NCBI GenBank assembly: GCA_016212565.1
Contig: JACRFY010000125.1
Span: 1-49,150, forward strand
DNA length: 49,150 bases
Source: Magnetospirillum sp.
GTDB lineage: Bacteria > Pseudomonadota > Alphaproteobacteria > Rhodospirillales > Magnetospirillaceae
Reading direction: 5' to 3'
The notes beneath the pieces are model-generated. The model searched no databases, had not been told where the DNA came from, and saw only the letters and a list, made by a program, of their open reading frames with translations. Position 1 is the stretch's first letter; every line of letters starts with the position of its first letter. This document shows, piece by piece, positions 30,234-38,386 of the stretch. Position numbers and translations under genes: made by a program.

Positions 30234-31904
30234 ATGCCCGGCATGGGCCGACGGGCGGATGCCCGCATTGCGATTCTCGCCTTCGGGGCGTCACTGCTGG
30301 CCCTGCTGTGGGGAGCCGTCCTGCATCAGGGACTGCGTGCGCGCGCCGTCGCGGCCGCCGGCTTCCATCTCGAACTGACCAATTATTCCCGGCTCCTCGA
30401 AGCCCATACCCGAATGGTGATCCGCGGCCTCGACCAGGTGGTGATGCACCTCAAGGCCGAATACGAGGACAATCCCAAGGCCTTCGATCTCAAGGCGCAG
30501 ATCGCCCGCAGCCCGATCCTCAAGGGATTGTCGGTCCAGGTGGGACTGATCGACGCCGAAGGCTATCTCGGGGCCTCGACCAGCGCCGTCCCGACCGGCC
30601 AGCGGGTCTATCTCGGCGACCGCGAGCATTTCACGGTCCATGCCCGGTCCGACGACGGCGCCCTGTTCATCAGCAAGCCGGTGCTGGGCCGGGCGTCGGG
30701 CAAATGGTCGATCCAACTGGCCCGCCGCCTCAACGACAAGAGCGGCGCCTTCGCCGGCGTGGTGGTGGTGTCGCTCGACCCCGGCTACATCTCCGACGTC
30801 TACGAGCACCTCGATCTGGGGCCGGGCAGCACCATCCTGGTGCTCGGCCGCGACGGCATCGCCCGTGCCCGCGCCGCCGGGCAGGATCGCATGGTGGGAC
30901 AGGATTTCTCGGCGGCACCGTTCTTTGCCGGCCTGTGGGACAAGCCCGAAGGCGACGTCCACGGCGCCAGCCCGATCGACGGCAGCCTGCGGGTCGGCGT
31001 GTTCCGCCGCCTGTCCGACTATCCGCTGACGGTGGTGGTCACCCGCACCGCCGCCGACCTCGGAGCCGCCTCGGCGCACGAGGAAGGGGTGATCCTCGGC
31101 GCCGGCTTCTTCGGCACCCTGCTGATCCTGGCCGGCACCCTGGTGCTCCATCGGCAAGCCGGCCAGCAGGCCGCCGCCACCCGGCTGCTGCGCGCCCGCG
31201 AGGCCGAGCTGCGGCAGAAGAACCGCGACCTCGAACAATTCACCGACGTCCTCGCCCACCACCTTCAGGAGCCGGTGCGGCTGCAATACGCCTTTGCCCA
31301 ACGCCTGGAAAAGTTGGCCGCCACCGACCTCTCCGACCCGGCCAAGGGCGCGCTGGACTATGTCCTCAAGGGTGCGCTGCGGCTGCGGGCGCTGCTGCGC
31401 GACGTCCAGCTCTATCTGGCCCTCGACCAGATCATGCCCCCGGATCACCCGTCATCCGCCGAACGCGCCCTCTCCGCCGCCCTCGACCATCTGCGGGAGC
31501 GGATCGACGAATCCGGCGCGGTGATCGAGCGTCAGCCGCTGCCCGTGGTGGCGATGGACGAGAAACACCTCTCCGAGGTCTTCTTCGCCCTGATCGACAA
31601 CGCCATCGTCCACCGGCCGCCCGGCTGCGTGCCCCGCGTGCGGATCGCCGCCGAGCGCCAGGGTCCGGATGCCGTCTTCACCGTCGAAGACGACGGTCCC
31701 GGCATCAGTCCGGAATTCCACGACCGCGTGTTCCGTGTCTTCGAGCGCCTGAACCCCAATCCCTCGCGCGTCGGCACCGGCATCGGCCTGGCGCTGGTCA
31801 AGAAGATCGTCGAGACCGCCGGTGGGCGGGTGTGGATCGAAGGCGGCGACGGCAGCGGCAGCCGCGTCCGCTTTGCCATTGCCGCCGCATCCAAGGAGGC
31901 CTGA
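30234..31904 (+). CDS. Membrane sensor histidine kinase with periplasmic PDC/Cache-like domain
   Basis: A 556-aa kinase with TM1 (about 11-31), a periplasmic domain of about 250 residues resembling a double-Cache/PDC sensor (for example VGLIDAEGYLGAST and GDREHFTVH), TM2 (about 285-306), a short coiled coil, a dimerisation/phosphoacceptor helix and a HATPase domain. The H-box reads AHHLQEPVR (His342), a variant of the phytochrome-class SHDLKEPLR in which Asp is replaced by His. The ATPase has DNAIVHR (N box), DDGPGIS and GTGIGLAL. The stop overlaps the next ATG by one base (TGATG), so the downstream receiver is its likely partner. The ATG at 30234 was chosen over an upstream 672-aa ORF because of the Shine-Dalgarno and TM1 position. 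Confidence 0.88.
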   Translation: MPGMGRRADARIAILAFGASLLALLWGAVLHQGLRARAVAAAGFHLELTNYSRLLEAHTRMVIRGLDQVVMHLKAEYEDNPKAFDLKAQIARSPILKGLSVQVGLIDAEGYLGASTSAVPTGQRVYLGDREHFTVHARSDDGALFISKPVLGRASGKWSIQLARRLNDKSGAFAGVVVVSLDPGYISDVYEHLDLGPGSTILVLGRDGIARARAAGQDRMVGQDFSAAPFFAGLWDKPEGDVHGASPIDGSLRVGVFRRLSDYPLTVVVTRTAADLGAASAHEEGVILGAGFFGTLLILAGTLVLHRQAGQQAAATRLLRAREAELRQKNRDLEQFTDVLAHHLQEPVRLQYAFAQRLEKLAATDLSDPAKGALDYVLKGALRLRALLRDVQLYLALDQIMPPDHPSSAERALSAALDHLRERIDESGAVIERQPLPVVAMDEKHLSEVFFALIDNAIVHRPPGCVPRVRIAAERQGPDAVFTVEDDGPGISPEFHDRVFRVFERLNPNPSRVGTGIGLALVKKIVETAGGRVWIEGGDGSGSRVRFAIAAASKEA

Positions 31905-32346
31905 TGGCACGCAGCCCCGCTGCTCCGTTCGAGGTTCTGCTCGTCGACGACGAACCGGGCGACGTCGACCTGATCCGCATGGCCCTCGATTCGGGCCGCT
32001 TTCCCTGCCGGATCACCGTCGCCGGCAACGGCAAGGACGCGATGGACATCCTGCACCGCGACGGCGCCTTCCCCGCCACCGGCGTCCCCGACCTGATTCT
32101 GCTCGATCTCAACATGCCGCAGATGAACGGCCGCGAAGTGCTGGCGGCGGTCAAGGCGGAGCACCATCTGATGGCCGTCCCGGTGGTGATCCTGACCACC
32201 TCGGGCTTCGAGCGCGACGTCGCCACCTGCTACGACCTCGGCGCCGCCGGGTTCGTCTCCAAGCCCATCGATGTCGACGAACTGTTCAAGACCATTCATG
32301 CCGTCGAGGAATACTGGTTCGGCATCGTCCGTTCGCCGCACCGAAA

Positions 32347-32365
<19 letters not shown>
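31904..32365 (+). CDS. Single-domain response regulator (Rcp1/CheY-like)
   Basis: A 153-aa stand-alone receiver. The acidic pocket is VDDEPGD, the phosphoacceptor lies in DLILLDLNMPQMNG, Thr/Ser in LTTSG and the conserved Lys in SKPID. The EPGDVDLIRMAL start is typical of Rcp1-type receivers that pair with phytochrome-class kinases, matching the H-box type of the upstream gene. There is no output domain, so signalling must pass by protein interaction or phosphorelay. The last six codons and the stop overlap the 3' end of rnpB on the other strand. Confidence 0.92.
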
Positions 32366-32751
<386 letters not shown>

Positions 32752-32756
32752 CCGGC

Positions 32757-32786
32757 AGTGTGCGCAGGCACGACGAGCGCCGTCAA
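32757..32786 (-). promoter_or_regulatory. Candidate rnpB promoter
   Basis: On the minus strand TTGACG (32786-32781), an 18-nt spacer and CACACT (32762-32757) precede the inferred RNA start at about 32751 by the expected 6 nt. The -35 is strong and the -10 weak. Confidence 0.5.
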
Positions 32787-32833
32787 GCGCCGCAGGGCAA
32801 TCGCTTGAAGGAATATAGTCTCACAAACAAGGT

Positions 32834-32936
32834 CGTCATCCCCGCGAAGGCGGGGATCCAGGCGTCCGCGGGCGTGATCTTCGGCCTTGCGCATCATCCG
32901 TCCCGACCATGGATCCCCGCCTTCGCGGGGATGACG
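32834..32936. repeat. Palindromic repeat element, GTCATCCCCGCG family (copy 2)
   Basis: Arms CGTCATCCCCGCGAAGGCGG and CCGCCTTCGCGGGGATGACG flank a short spacer; it is the same family as the element at 4899-5003. It lies in the 386-bp gap between rnpB and the phasin-like gene. The rest of that gap also holds an 11-bp inverted repeat (GAGACCCTTGC at 33005 / GCAAGGGTCTC at 33091), with no convincing ORF. Confidence 0.9.
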
Positions 32937-33137
32937 GACAATGCAAAGGACTGTGGTCCTTCACCCGATTGCCCTTGGAACCGGCGCGCCCCTCTCCCGC
33001 CAACGAGACCCTTGCCGGAACGACCCCGCCCGACGAGGCGCCGACCAGGCGGCATCTCGACGGACAAGGCGTCCCGGGGGAACGCGCTTCGCAAGGGTCT
33101 CGCACGCGGGCGAAGGGCCTCGTTGCGCCCGACCGCG

Positions 33138-33479
33138 CTATTTGGGCGGCGTCAGGCAGCCGATGGCATCGGTCGACATCCGCACCACCAGATCGCTCAT
33201 CTTGCGGGCTTCGTCGACATAGCCGTCCATGGCCTCGCGGGCGAGGCGCATCTGGAGGTCCATCATCTCGTTCGGCGACTGACACTGGCGCAGTTGTTCG
33301 GCGGCATGTTGGGTCACCTGCCACTGCGACTGCGCCAGAGAAATAAGGCGGCTGTTGACCTGGGTCCAGCCATCCATCATCCGCGCCGTCATCTGCATCA
33401 TGTCCCCGTTCAGCATCTTGGCCACGGCCATGTTCTCGCCGCCTCCAACCGCCTTCAACTCCGTTCTCCTCTCGCTCAT
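33138..33479 (-). CDS. Phasin-like protein
   Basis: A 113-aa, Met- and Gln-rich all-helical protein (MMQMTARMMDGWTQVNSRL, then AQSQWQVTQHAAEQLRQCQSPNEMMDLQMRLAREAMDGYVDEARKMSDL). The PNEMMDLQ-type motif and amphipathic helices resemble the phasin_2 family that coats polyhydroxyalkanoate granules and stabilises proteins. The ATG at 33479 was chosen over a GTG three codons earlier because AAGGAG lies 8 nt upstream. It is a single gene with no PHA biosynthesis genes in sight, so the granule role is family inference. Confidence 0.75.
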   Translation of the reverse strand: MSERRTELKAVGGGENMAVAKMLNGDMMQMTARMMDGWTQVNSRLISLAQSQWQVTQHAAEQLRQCQSPNEMMDLQMRLAREAMDGYVDEARKMSDLVVRMSTDAIGCLTPPK

Positions 33480-33659
33480 CGACGACACTCCTTGCGATGA
33501 ATTTCAATGTCGAGAGCGTAGCGGAAAAGAAGAGGCATTCCGCCTGAGCAGGCGGCCTAGGCGGAAAGCGCGGGGACGAGCGGGAGGGATAGGACGCTTG
33601 GGGGAGGGCCGGACGGCCCCTCGCCGCCGGCGGGCGAAGCGGGCGGGAATCCCGCCCGT

Positions 33660-34406
33660 TCACCCGAACAGCTTGTCGATCTCGTCCTGGCTGATGCCCT
33701 TGTTTTCCAGCTGCGGGCCATTGAGCAGCTTGGACTCGTCGTCCCGGTGGTCGTCGGCGGCCCTGGGGATGATCTCGGCGATGTTGTCCGGGCCCCAGAT
33801 GTCGATCATGGCCATGATCCGGGCTTCCACGTACTTCAGCGTGCGGACCACCTTGGTGATGCGCTGACCGGTAATATCCTGGAAGTTGCAGGCCTCGTAG
33901 ACCGAAATGATGGTCTCGTTGATGTCTTCGGCGAGGCGATAGATGTAGTTGTCCGAGCCGTGCGACTGAATCTCCCGGGTCAGGTTCTCGATCTTCTCCG
34001 CAGCTTCGAGGATGGTCTCGGTGGCGCCTTCGGTCGAGGAGACGATGGCGTCCAGTTCGAAGGCCACCGCCATCAGCCGGTCGTCGTCGGAATCCGCCGG
34101 CTTCAGCGCGGCGATTTCGGTCTTGGTCTGCTCGATGCACACCGCCAGGGCGCGAAGCTCGGTCTTGAGCATCGACACTTCGGCCTGCTTTTGCTGCATC
34201 ACCTCCTCGGCGTCGGGGGCACCGGCGTTGGGCGACGGGACCTCTTCGCCCTTGGCCAGGGCGGTGAGGACGCGCAGTTCGCCCTTGATCTCGTTGAGGG
34301 CCCGCATCACCTCGGCGGGCGCCACGCCGGAGCCGGACTCGCCCTTCGAGGCCAGTTGCTTCATGCGCTGGATTTCGGCCGTAAACAATCTGCGATCGCT
34401 GCTCAT
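33660..34406 (-). CDS. cheZ: Chemotaxis phosphatase CheZ-like protein
   Basis: A 248-aa all-helical protein with the CheZ active-site region NFQDITGQRITKVV; the Asp/Gln pair (QDxTGQ) is the catalytic core that dephosphorylates CheY-P. The C-terminus SQDEIDKLFG corresponds to the CheY-binding tail, joined by a flexible linker. The long central helices and the motif make CheZ likely. The start overlaps the stop of the bacteriohemerythrin gene as ATGA, so the two are translationally coupled, which links O2 sensing with motility control. After the stop a short GGGCGGGAATCCCGCCC palindrome may act as a weak terminator. Confidence 0.88.
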   Translation of the reverse strand: MSSDRRLFTAEIQRMKQLASKGESGSGVAPAEVMRALNEIKGELRVLTALAKGEEVPSPNAGAPDAEEVMQQKQAEVSMLKTELRALAVCIEQTKTEIAALKPADSDDDRLMAVAFELDAIVSSTEGATETILEAAEKIENLTREIQSHGSDNYIYRLAEDINETIISVYEACNFQDITGQRITKVVRTLKYVEARIMAMIDIWGPDNIAEIIPRAADDHRDDESKLLNGPQLENKGISQDEIDKLFG

Positions 34407-34834
34407 TGCCCGCCGTCCCCTTCCCTCGTCCCGCAGCCGACATTCCGCACCCACGGCCCGTACGACTTATCCACAACCATGATGTGGTCGGTCAACCAAT
34501 TCCGCAGAACGTCGACCACTTCATCCCCCAGCGCCCCATGATCCCCGCCTTGCCAGCGGGCGCGGATATCGCGGACGCGCGTTTCCAAAGCACGGTGAAG
34601 GGCGGCATGGGCGGCAAGGTGCGGATACCCCGCCTGGGCCATGATCGCTTCCTCGCGCTGAAAGTGGTGCTCGGTGTATTCGGCCAGAACGTTGACCACG
34701 CTGGCGACCACCTCCCGGCTCTGCCCGGTATCGCGGGCATCGTCGAGCTGGTTGAGCACGGTGATGAGGATGCGGTGATCGGAATCGAGCAGCGGATTGC
34801 CGACGCTCATGCCTTCGTCCCAAACCACACTCAT
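34403..34834 (-). CDS. Bacteriohemerythrin
   Basis: A 143-aa four-helix-bundle diiron O2-binding protein. All usual ligands are visible: His20 (SDHRI), His57 and Glu61 (HHFQREE), His76 and His80 (HAALH), His117 and Asp122 (DHIMVVD). The start MSVVWDEGMSVGN is typical, with GGAGAAGG upstream of ATG 34834. In magnetotactic and other spirilla, hemerythrins serve O2 storage, delivery or sensing. The ATGA junction with cheZ suggests a link to aerotaxis; that is inference. Confidence 0.95.
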   Translation of the reverse strand: MSVVWDEGMSVGNPLLDSDHRILITVLNQLDDARDTGQSREVVASVVNVLAEYTEHHFQREEAIMAQAGYPHLAAHAALHRALETRVRDIRARWQGGDHGALGDEVVDVLRNWLTDHIMVVDKSYGPWVRNVGCGTREGDGGQ

Positions 34835-34908
34835 CAACGCCACCTTCTCCCTCCAAACAGTGGAATCAATACACCCTTCGACGCCTGCCTTACAAGCCGA
34901 GCGCGCGA

Positions 34909-34936
34909 TTCGACTCTGTGCGGTGTATGCTAGACT
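34909..34936 (+). promoter_or_regulatory. Possible promoter of the endonuclease-family gene
   Basis: TTCGAC, a 16-nt spacer and TAGACT precede the ATG at 34965 by about 28 nt, within the 130-bp divergent region shared with the bacteriohemerythrin gene. It is a moderate match found by eye. Confidence 0.35.
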
Positions 34937-34964
34937 GACGCGCGAAACGCAGGTGATCGGTGTG

Positions 34965-35972
34965 ATGCGGTTAAGAATCGCCACCTTCAATCTGGAGAGT
35001 TTGGACGACCACCCCCAGGCGGGAATCGATTTCGCCGACCGGCTGGCGGTGCTGCGTCCGCAATTGAGCCGCCTGCGCGCCGACATCCTGTGCTTCCAGG
35101 AGGTCAACGCCCACGCCGCCGCCAAGGGCGAACCCCGCCATCCCACCGGGCTCGACAAACTGCTGGCCGGCACCGCGGCGGCGGGGTTCCATCGCGTCGT
35201 GTCGTTGAGCCGCGGCGGCGTGCGCCCCGCCGACCGCCACAATCTGGTGATCCTGTCGCGGCTGCCGGTGCTCGAACACCGGCAGGTGTGGCACGACCTG
35301 GTGACGCCGCCCGCGTGGCGCCCCTCCACCGCCTGGCCGCAGCCGTCGGCCGCCGAGGCGGTCGAGTGGGACCGGCCGATCCTCCATGCCGTGCTCGATG
35401 CCGGGGCCGGCCGCCGCCTGCATCTCGTCGACGTTCACCTGCGGGCACCGCGCGCCGCCTGGCTGCCCGGTCAGAAGGAGGAGCACGGACGCTGGCAGAG
35501 CGTCGGCGGCTGGGCCGAGGGCTTTTTCCTCGCCGCGGTCAAGCGCGTCGGTCAGGCCCTGGAAGTGCGCCTGCTGGTCGAGCGCATCTTCGACGCCGAG
35601 CCCGAGGCGCTGATCGCCGTCTGCGGCGACTTCAACGCCGACGACCGCGAGGCCCCGGTGCGCACCATCCGCGGCGACGAGGAGGACACCGGCAACGGCC
35701 ACCTCGCCGCCCGCATGCTGGTGCCGGTCGAACGCTCGCTGCCCGACGACCGCCGTCATTCGGTGATCCATCACGGCCGTCGGCTGATGCTCGACCACAT
35801 CCTGGTGTCGCGGCCGCTGATGGGCTGGTTCATCGCCGCCGAGGTGCACAACGAGGCCCTCGGCGACGAGTTGGTCGCGCCGGCCACCGTCTTCGCCACC
35901 CCCGAGAGCTTCCACGCCCCCCTGGTCGCCGAGTTTGCCGTACCGCGGCCCCCTACGCCGTCTCGACCATGA
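34965..35972 (+). CDS. Endonuclease/exonuclease/phosphatase family protein
   Basis: A 335-aa protein of the EEP fold. The N-terminal RIATFNLESL and DILCFQEVN provide the Asn and Glu metal ligands, CGDFNAD the mid-domain Asp/Asn pair, and MLDHILVSRPL the C-terminal Asp-His pair. These are the active-site elements of Mg-dependent phosphodiesterases in the exonuclease III/DNase I superfamily. The substrate cannot be told from sequence. No signal peptide is seen. The 3' end overlaps that of the convergent pirin gene by 20 bp. Confidence 0.85.
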   Translation: MRLRIATFNLESLDDHPQAGIDFADRLAVLRPQLSRLRADILCFQEVNAHAAAKGEPRHPTGLDKLLAGTAAAGFHRVVSLSRGGVRPADRHNLVILSRLPVLEHRQVWHDLVTPPAWRPSTAWPQPSAAEAVEWDRPILHAVLDAGAGRRLHLVDVHLRAPRAAWLPGQKEEHGRWQSVGGWAEGFFLAAVKRVGQALEVRLLVERIFDAEPEALIAVCGDFNADDREAPVRTIRGDEEDTGNGHLAARMLVPVERSLPDDRRHSVIHHGRRLMLDHILVSRPLMGWFIAAEVHNEALGDELVAPATVFATPESFHAPLVAEFAVPRPPTPSRP

Positions 35973-36639
35973 CCAGCTCGACGTCGTCCGCGGCGGTCAG
36001 CGTCAGATCCGCCTCGCCCTCGACCGCCAGGCCCGCGCGCGGACCGACGGCGAGGCCGTTGACCGTCACCGTGCCGCGCGCCGCCACCAGATAGGCGCGA
36101 CGCCCGGTCAGGCGGTGAACCACCCGGTCGCCGGGATCGAGGGTCGCCCCCAGCACCCGCGCCTGCTGATGGAGGAACAGGCCGCCGTCGCCCGCGATGC
36201 CCGAGGCCAGCACCTCGACGGCGCCATGGCGGCGGGGAAACGGTTCCTGCGCCCAGCGCGGCGGGTGGCCGGTGCGGTCGGGGACGATCCAGATCTGGAA
36301 CAGGCGCACCAAAGCGGGGCCGCGGTTGGCTTCGCTGTGGCGGATGCCGGTGCCGGCGCTCATCACCTGCACCTGCCCGGCCTCGATCTCGCCGCGATTG
36401 CCGAGCGAATCCTCGTGGGTCAGCACCCCCTCGCGGACATAGGTGACGATCTCCATGTCGCGATGTCCGTGCAGCGGAAAGCCGGTGCCGGGAGCGATGG
36501 CGTCGTCGTTCCACACCCGCAGCGCGCCCAGCCCCATGCGCTCCGGATCGTGATAGTCGGAGAAGCTGAAATGGTAATGGGCGTCGAGCCAATCGTTGGC
36601 AAAGCGGCCCAGGCGGTCGAACGGGCGCAGATCGAGCAT
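35953..36639 (-). CDS. Pirin family protein
   Basis: A 228-aa bicupin of the YhhW/pirin family. The N-terminal cupin has FPLHGHRDMEIVTYV and AGTGIRHSEAN, holding the usual His and Glu metal ligands. Members are Fe(II) proteins, some with quercetin dioxygenase activity, and may have regulatory roles. The start at 36639 (MLDLRPFDRLGRF) has AGGAGG 5 nt upstream and was preferred over nine extra N-terminal residues. It overlaps the convergent EEP-family gene by 20 bp at the 3' end. Confidence 0.9.
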   Translation of the reverse strand: MLDLRPFDRLGRFANDWLDAHYHFSFSDYHDPERMGLGALRVWNDDAIAPGTGFPLHGHRDMEIVTYVREGVLTHEDSLGNRGEIEAGQVQVMSAGTGIRHSEANRGPALVRLFQIWIVPDRTGHPPRWAQEPFPRRHGAVEVLASGIAGDGGLFLHQQARVLGATLDPGDRVVHRLTGRRAYLVAARGTVTVNGLAVGPRAGLAVEGEADLTLTAADDVELVMVETA

Positions 36640-36778
36640 GGCGGCCTCCTTGTCCTCACCCTTCATGTCGGGCGCTGCGACCGGTCGGGCAAGGGCAGAG
36701 CCGATCCCGCCCCTTCCCGCGCCTCTCCCGCTGCGCTATCCTATACGAACGAATGCAACCGGCGAATTGGAAGTCACC

Positions 36779-38377
36779 ATGATGCTTCCTGGCCCCTGCG
36801 GCCCGCGACCATCGACGCTCGCCGCCGCCGTCCTGCTTGCGGTGCTGGCGTGGACGGCGCCGGCGCCGGCCCGCGACCTGGTCTTCGGCCTGGAAAGCGG
36901 TGCCACCACCCTCGACCCGCACTTCCTCAACATCGCCCCCAACAACACCGCGCTGCGCCACATCTTCGAGCCGTTGATCGAGCGCGACGAGCGCCTGCGC
37001 CTGCATCCCGCCCTGGCGGCATCATGGCAGCGCCGCGACGACCTGACCTGGGAGTTCCGCATCCGCAGCGGCGTCAGCTTCCATGACGGCACGCCGTTCA
37101 CCGCCGCCGATGCCGCGGCCTCGCTCGACCGGGTGCGGCGCTCGGATTGGAGCGGCTCGTTCGCCAATTACGCCGCCACCATCGCCGAGGCGCGCGCCAC
37201 CGATCCCCAGACCCTGATCGTCGTCACCAAGGCGCCGGACACGCTGCTGCCCAATCGTCTGAGCAATCTGATGATGGTCAAGCAGTCGGCCCTCGGCCTG
37301 ACCCACGAGGCGTTCGACGGCAACACCGCCGCCATCGGCACCGGTCCCTACCGGCCGGTGGAGTGGGTGCGCGGCGAGCGCCTGACCCTGGAACTCGCCC
37401 GGACGCCGTGGCGCGAGGCGCCGCCGTGGCGCCGCCTGGTGATCCGCACCATCCCCGACGCCGCCAACCGTGTGGCGGCGCTGCTGCTCGGCGAGGTCAA
37501 CCTGATCGACCAGGTGCCGCCGGCCAAGCTCAACGAATTGGCGGCGCGCCGGACCGTCCGGCTGGCGGAGGCAACCTCGACGCGGCTGATCTTCCTCCAT
37601 CTCGACCAGGCCCGCGACAGCAGCCCGTTCGTCGCCGATGCCGAGGGCAAGGCGCTGGCCGCCAATCCGCTCAAGGACCTGCGGGTGCGGCGCGCGATCT
37701 CGAAGGCCATCGACCGCCCGGGGATCGTCGGCAACATCCTCTACGGACGGGCGGTGCCGGCCGGGCAATTGCTGCCCGAGGGCTATTTCGGCGTCAGCCC
37801 GACCCTCCAGCCCGAGGGGTTCGATCTCGGCGGCGCCCGCGCGCTGCTGGCCGCGGCGGGGTATCGCGGCGGCTTCAAGGCGACGCTGCACTGCCCGAGC
37901 GGCCGCTATCAGGGCGACGCCCAGATCTGCCAGGCGGTAGCGACCATGCTCAACCGGGCCGGCCTCCTCGTCACGCCGGTGACCATGCCGGTCTCCGCAT
38001 ACTTTCCCAAGCTGCTGAAACACGAGTTCAGCCTGATGCTGATGGGATGGGCGACGGTGACCGGCGAGGCGTCGTTCCCGTTGTCGACCCTCGTCGAAAG
38101 CGCCGATCCGGCCCGCGGCAGCGGCTCGTGGAATGCCGGGCGCTATGCCAATCCGGTCCTCGACGCGCTGATGGTCCGTGCCGTCGCCACCTTCGACGAA
38201 GCCGAACGGGCCCGCCTGCTGGCGCGGGCGATGGAGGTGGCGATGGAGGATCGCGCCATCGTCCCGCTGCACTTCCAAGTCAACACCTGGGCCACCGATA
38301 CCTCGATCCGCTACAGCGGCACGGTCGACGATCTGACCCTGGTGCGCTTCGTGACCCCGACCGCCGCGGTCGAGTGA
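36779..38377 (+). CDS. Periplasmic ABC-type solute-binding protein (SBP family 5)
   Basis: A 532-aa exported protein with a Sec signal peptide (core STLAAAVLLAVLAWTAPAPA). The mature N-terminus DLVFGLESGATTLDPHFLNI and FEPLIERDE, WEFRIRSGVSFHDGTPFTAAD and GTGPYRPVEWVRGERL are typical of the oligopeptide/dipeptide (DppA/OppA) type of binding protein. No permease or ATPase gene is near; instead the next gene, 9 bp on, is a histidine kinase. It may therefore present its ligand to the kinase instead of, or in addition to, a transporter. Start: tandem ATG ATG at 36779/36782. Confidence 0.9.
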   Translation: MMLPGPCGPRPSTLAAAVLLAVLAWTAPAPARDLVFGLESGATTLDPHFLNIAPNNTALRHIFEPLIERDERLRLHPALAASWQRRDDLTWEFRIRSGVSFHDGTPFTAADAAASLDRVRRSDWSGSFANYAATIAEARATDPQTLIVVTKAPDTLLPNRLSNLMMVKQSALGLTHEAFDGNTAAIGTGPYRPVEWVRGERLTLELARTPWREAPPWRRLVIRTIPDAANRVAALLLGEVNLIDQVPPAKLNELAARRTVRLAEATSTRLIFLHLDQARDSSPFVADAEGKALAANPLKDLRVRRAISKAIDRPGIVGNILYGRAVPAGQLLPEGYFGVSPTLQPEGFDLGGARALLAAAGYRGGFKATLHCPSGRYQGDAQICQAVATMLNRAGLLVTPVTMPVSAYFPKLLKHEFSLMLMGWATVTGEASFPLSTLVESADPARGSGSWNAGRYANPVLDALMVRAVATFDEAERARLLARAMEVAMEDRAIVPLHFQVNTWATDTSIRYSGTVDDLTLVRFVTPTAAVE

Positions 38378-38386
38378 TCCGCCGTC

